7,666 nt of DNA from the NCBI GenBank assembly GCA_016744485.1, contig JADGEG010000097.1:1-7666 (forward strand). Direction: 5' to 3'. Positions 6,152 through 7,666 of the stretch are shown piece after piece (positions within the stretch are counted from its first letter, which is position 1; each line of letters opens with the position of its first letter). The notes below the pieces were generated by a model. The model was not told the origin of the DNA and ran no database searches. It saw only the letters and a program-made list of their open reading frames with translations. This DNA is from Arcobacter sp. (lineage in GTDB: Bacteria > Campylobacterota > Campylobacteria > Campylobacterales > Arcobacteraceae). Made by a program: the position numbers and the translations under genes.

Positions 6152-7611
6152 ATGGAACAATTAAAAAAAACAATAATAGATAATTTATACAAATCAAATT
6201 TTTATAAAGCGTTTTAAAATATACAAGAATTAGAAGATACAGCAGGACAAATAGAAGAAGTTTGTATCTTTTATTATTTCTTATATGACTTAATGGAATG
6301 GATGAGTAGTCATAAAAAAGATAAAAACAATACAAATCAACTTTTAATAAAGAGTATCATATATTTTATAAAGCAAAATTATCATACATAAACAAAGATT
6401 ATGATGAGAGTATTAATCAACTCAATGGTATTTTTGATTTATTACATAGTTATCATAATGACTTAAAAAGAGATATTTATTTATTGTATATATCTAATTA
6501 TCATAAAAAAACTATTTATTTTTTAACCTTGAAATATAATAATATCTTAAAAGATAAAGATTTTGAATTTAATTATTATGTATTAAATTATAGTCATTAT
6601 TCAATTTATAGAGAACTTGAGAAATATATAAAAAAACTAAACATAGAATACAATAATAAGTATTTTAAAATAACAAATAGATATAAAGAATGGGTTTATA
6701 ATAAGTGCATTTCATTACATCAGAAACTATATTATAAAATTAAAAAAATTAATTTTGAATTAACATAAGATAATCAACTTTATTATTTATCTTTTTTTAC
6801 AGATAATGCTTCATCTAATCAAAGAATTGTGATTTTTAAAAAAAGACTTGAAGAAGATTTTGAAAATCCATATTACCATTTAGAACTTGGTAAATTATAT
6901 TATTACAAAAAGAATGCAACTAGTCAAGATTATATAGAAGCATCTAAATATTTTAAAAAATCTATAAATTTAGCACAAAACTATTTTATAAATCTTAATG
7001 GTGAACCTGAACTTTTATTGGTTAAGATAAATCAAAGTACAAAAAAAGAAAATAAACAGTTGTTTGATAATAGTATGAAAAACTATATTTTTCATAATTC
7101 ATATGAAAAGAATACTAGTACCATATTTTTTAATCAAATTTTATATAAGTATCAACATTTTTCTATGAATACCTTATCAAGTTTAGCGAATGATTATTTA
7201 TATTTTTCAAGTCCAGATAAGTTAAATGACCCATTTGATGTTGCATCTGAATCATTAGAAAATCAATTTAATAATTTAGAGATAAATAAAATCAATTTTA
7301 AAACTTGTTCTTTATCACAAAATAGGAATAACAAGTTAATGTGGTCACACTATACCGATGAACATACTGGATTATGTGTTGGTTATAAAATATTATATCT
7401 TCCAAGCTATGTAGGAAAATATGAAGTTGAATATAAAAATGTAAATTTAGATGAAAAAGATATTTTTAAAAGTATTATAGATTATTGGACAGTTAAATCT
7501 GAAGATTGGGAGTATGAACAAGAAGTTAGACTTTTACATTATGGAACAAAAGAGACAATAAAATACACTTTTGATTTTGAAAAAGCTTTTAAAGATAATG
7601 GGCATCTCTAA
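6152..7611 (+). pseudogene. TPR-like plus DUF2971 protein, two nonsense stops and a frameshift
   Basis: The pieces form one gene of about 486 codons. From ATG 6152 the frame reads MEQLKKTIID, meets TAA at 6215-6217 and continues with NIQELEDTAGQIEEV. A shift near the A5 run at 6323-6327 (one A missing) moves the reading into the next frame, which runs STFNKEYHIFYKAKL onward to TAA at 6766-6768 and then on through 7611. The N-terminal two-thirds is helical with TPR-like units, clearest in YYHLELGKLYYYKK and EASKYFKKSINLAQ. The C-terminal part is DUF2971: LYKYQHF, LYFSSPDKLNDPFD (7198-7239), LMWSHYTDEHTGLCVGY (7336-7386) and WEYEQEVRLL (7507-7536). DUF2971 has no established activity. The end (FKDNGHL) falls short of the usual DUF2971 C-terminus and coincides with a possible insertion-sequence boundary. 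Confidence 0.7.
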
Positions 7612-7666
7612 AAACTACAGCTAACCAAGTCAAAACCATAATTTAGATAAAATAAGTACTATATAT
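7600..7666. mobile_element. Possible left end of an insertion sequence (runs off window)
   Basis: At GGGCATCTCTAAAAAC the DUF2971 reading ends abruptly after four residues, and the sequence changes to a non-coding stretch ending at the window edge. A start with two or three G followed by CTCTAAAAAC has the look of terminal repeats in several insertion-sequence families. No second end or transposase is in view, so this is only a suggestion. Confidence 0.25.

Noticed and set aside
6147..6335. Minus-strand 62-codon hydrophobic open frame
   Set aside because: It is an antisense shadow of the first part of the TPR/DUF2971 gene.
3936..6768. Stop codon reassignment or programmed readthrough as an explanation for the internal stops
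   Set aside because: The intact genes here use TAA and TGA as normal terminators, the internal stops include both TAA and TAG, and the residues expected from family patterns differ (for example Leu at 4448 but not at 4607). The same genes also show lost starts, truncations and a frameshift, which fits decay.
1..7666. CRISPR array, tRNA or rRNA genes
   Set aside because: No regularly spaced direct repeats with unique spacers and no tRNA- or rRNA-like conserved blocks were seen on either strand.

Overview
The window is very AT-rich (roughly a quarter G+C by eye) and looks like chromosomal DNA from an Arcobacter-type member of the Campylobacterota. The best evidence is a full-length FliP flagellar export protein with Campylobacterota-like sequence, next to a 4-oxalocrotonate tautomerase-family gene and an operon of small housekeeping-type genes with AAGGA ribosome binding sites. 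The assignment is by recognition, not by a search.

Left part (1-2867), intact genes. On the minus strand, in transcription order, come a candidate 28-residue membrane peptide ORF, fliP (TTG start), a family-4-like uracil-DNA glycosylase homologue, and a lipoprotein with a periplasmic-binding-like region that runs off the left edge. The last two overlap as ATGA. Divergent from fliP is a small tautomerase gene on the plus strand with a clear promoter and ribosome binding site.

Middle (2868-3629), a rearranged junction. A 182-bp element with 27/28-bp terminal inverted repeats (IS256-like ends, no transposase) lies 2 nt after the tautomerase stop. It cuts off a minus-strand gene for a small exported protein after about 35 codons. 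The neighbouring small exported protein gene has a one-base frameshift at an A5 run. A non-coding stretch of about 290 bp follows, less AT-rich than its surroundings, with a hairpin.

Right part (3630-7611), a run of decayed plus-strand genes. A BacA-like (prephenate decarboxylase/dehydratase fold) gene has one in-frame stop. A DUF2000 gene has two in-frame stops and no usable start. A short remnant resembles the start of a formylglycine-generating-enzyme-type (FGE-sulfatase) protein. A gene encoding an unrecognised Trp-rich protein with a 13-14-residue repeat has lost its 5' end and carries one stop. A TPR-like plus DUF2971 gene has two in-frame stops, a frameshift and a shortened 3' end. The first three probably formed one operon.

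In each case clear family resemblance or composition continues in the same frame beyond the stop, which is why short open frames here are merged into pseudogenes. The contrast between an intact core block and a decayed accessory block next to a mobile-element scar is the main message of the window. I did not find a convincing intact novel system. The most interesting items are the decayed BacA/DUF2000/FGE operon, the degenerate UDG homologue, the Trp-repeat protein and the clustering of nonsense mutations.
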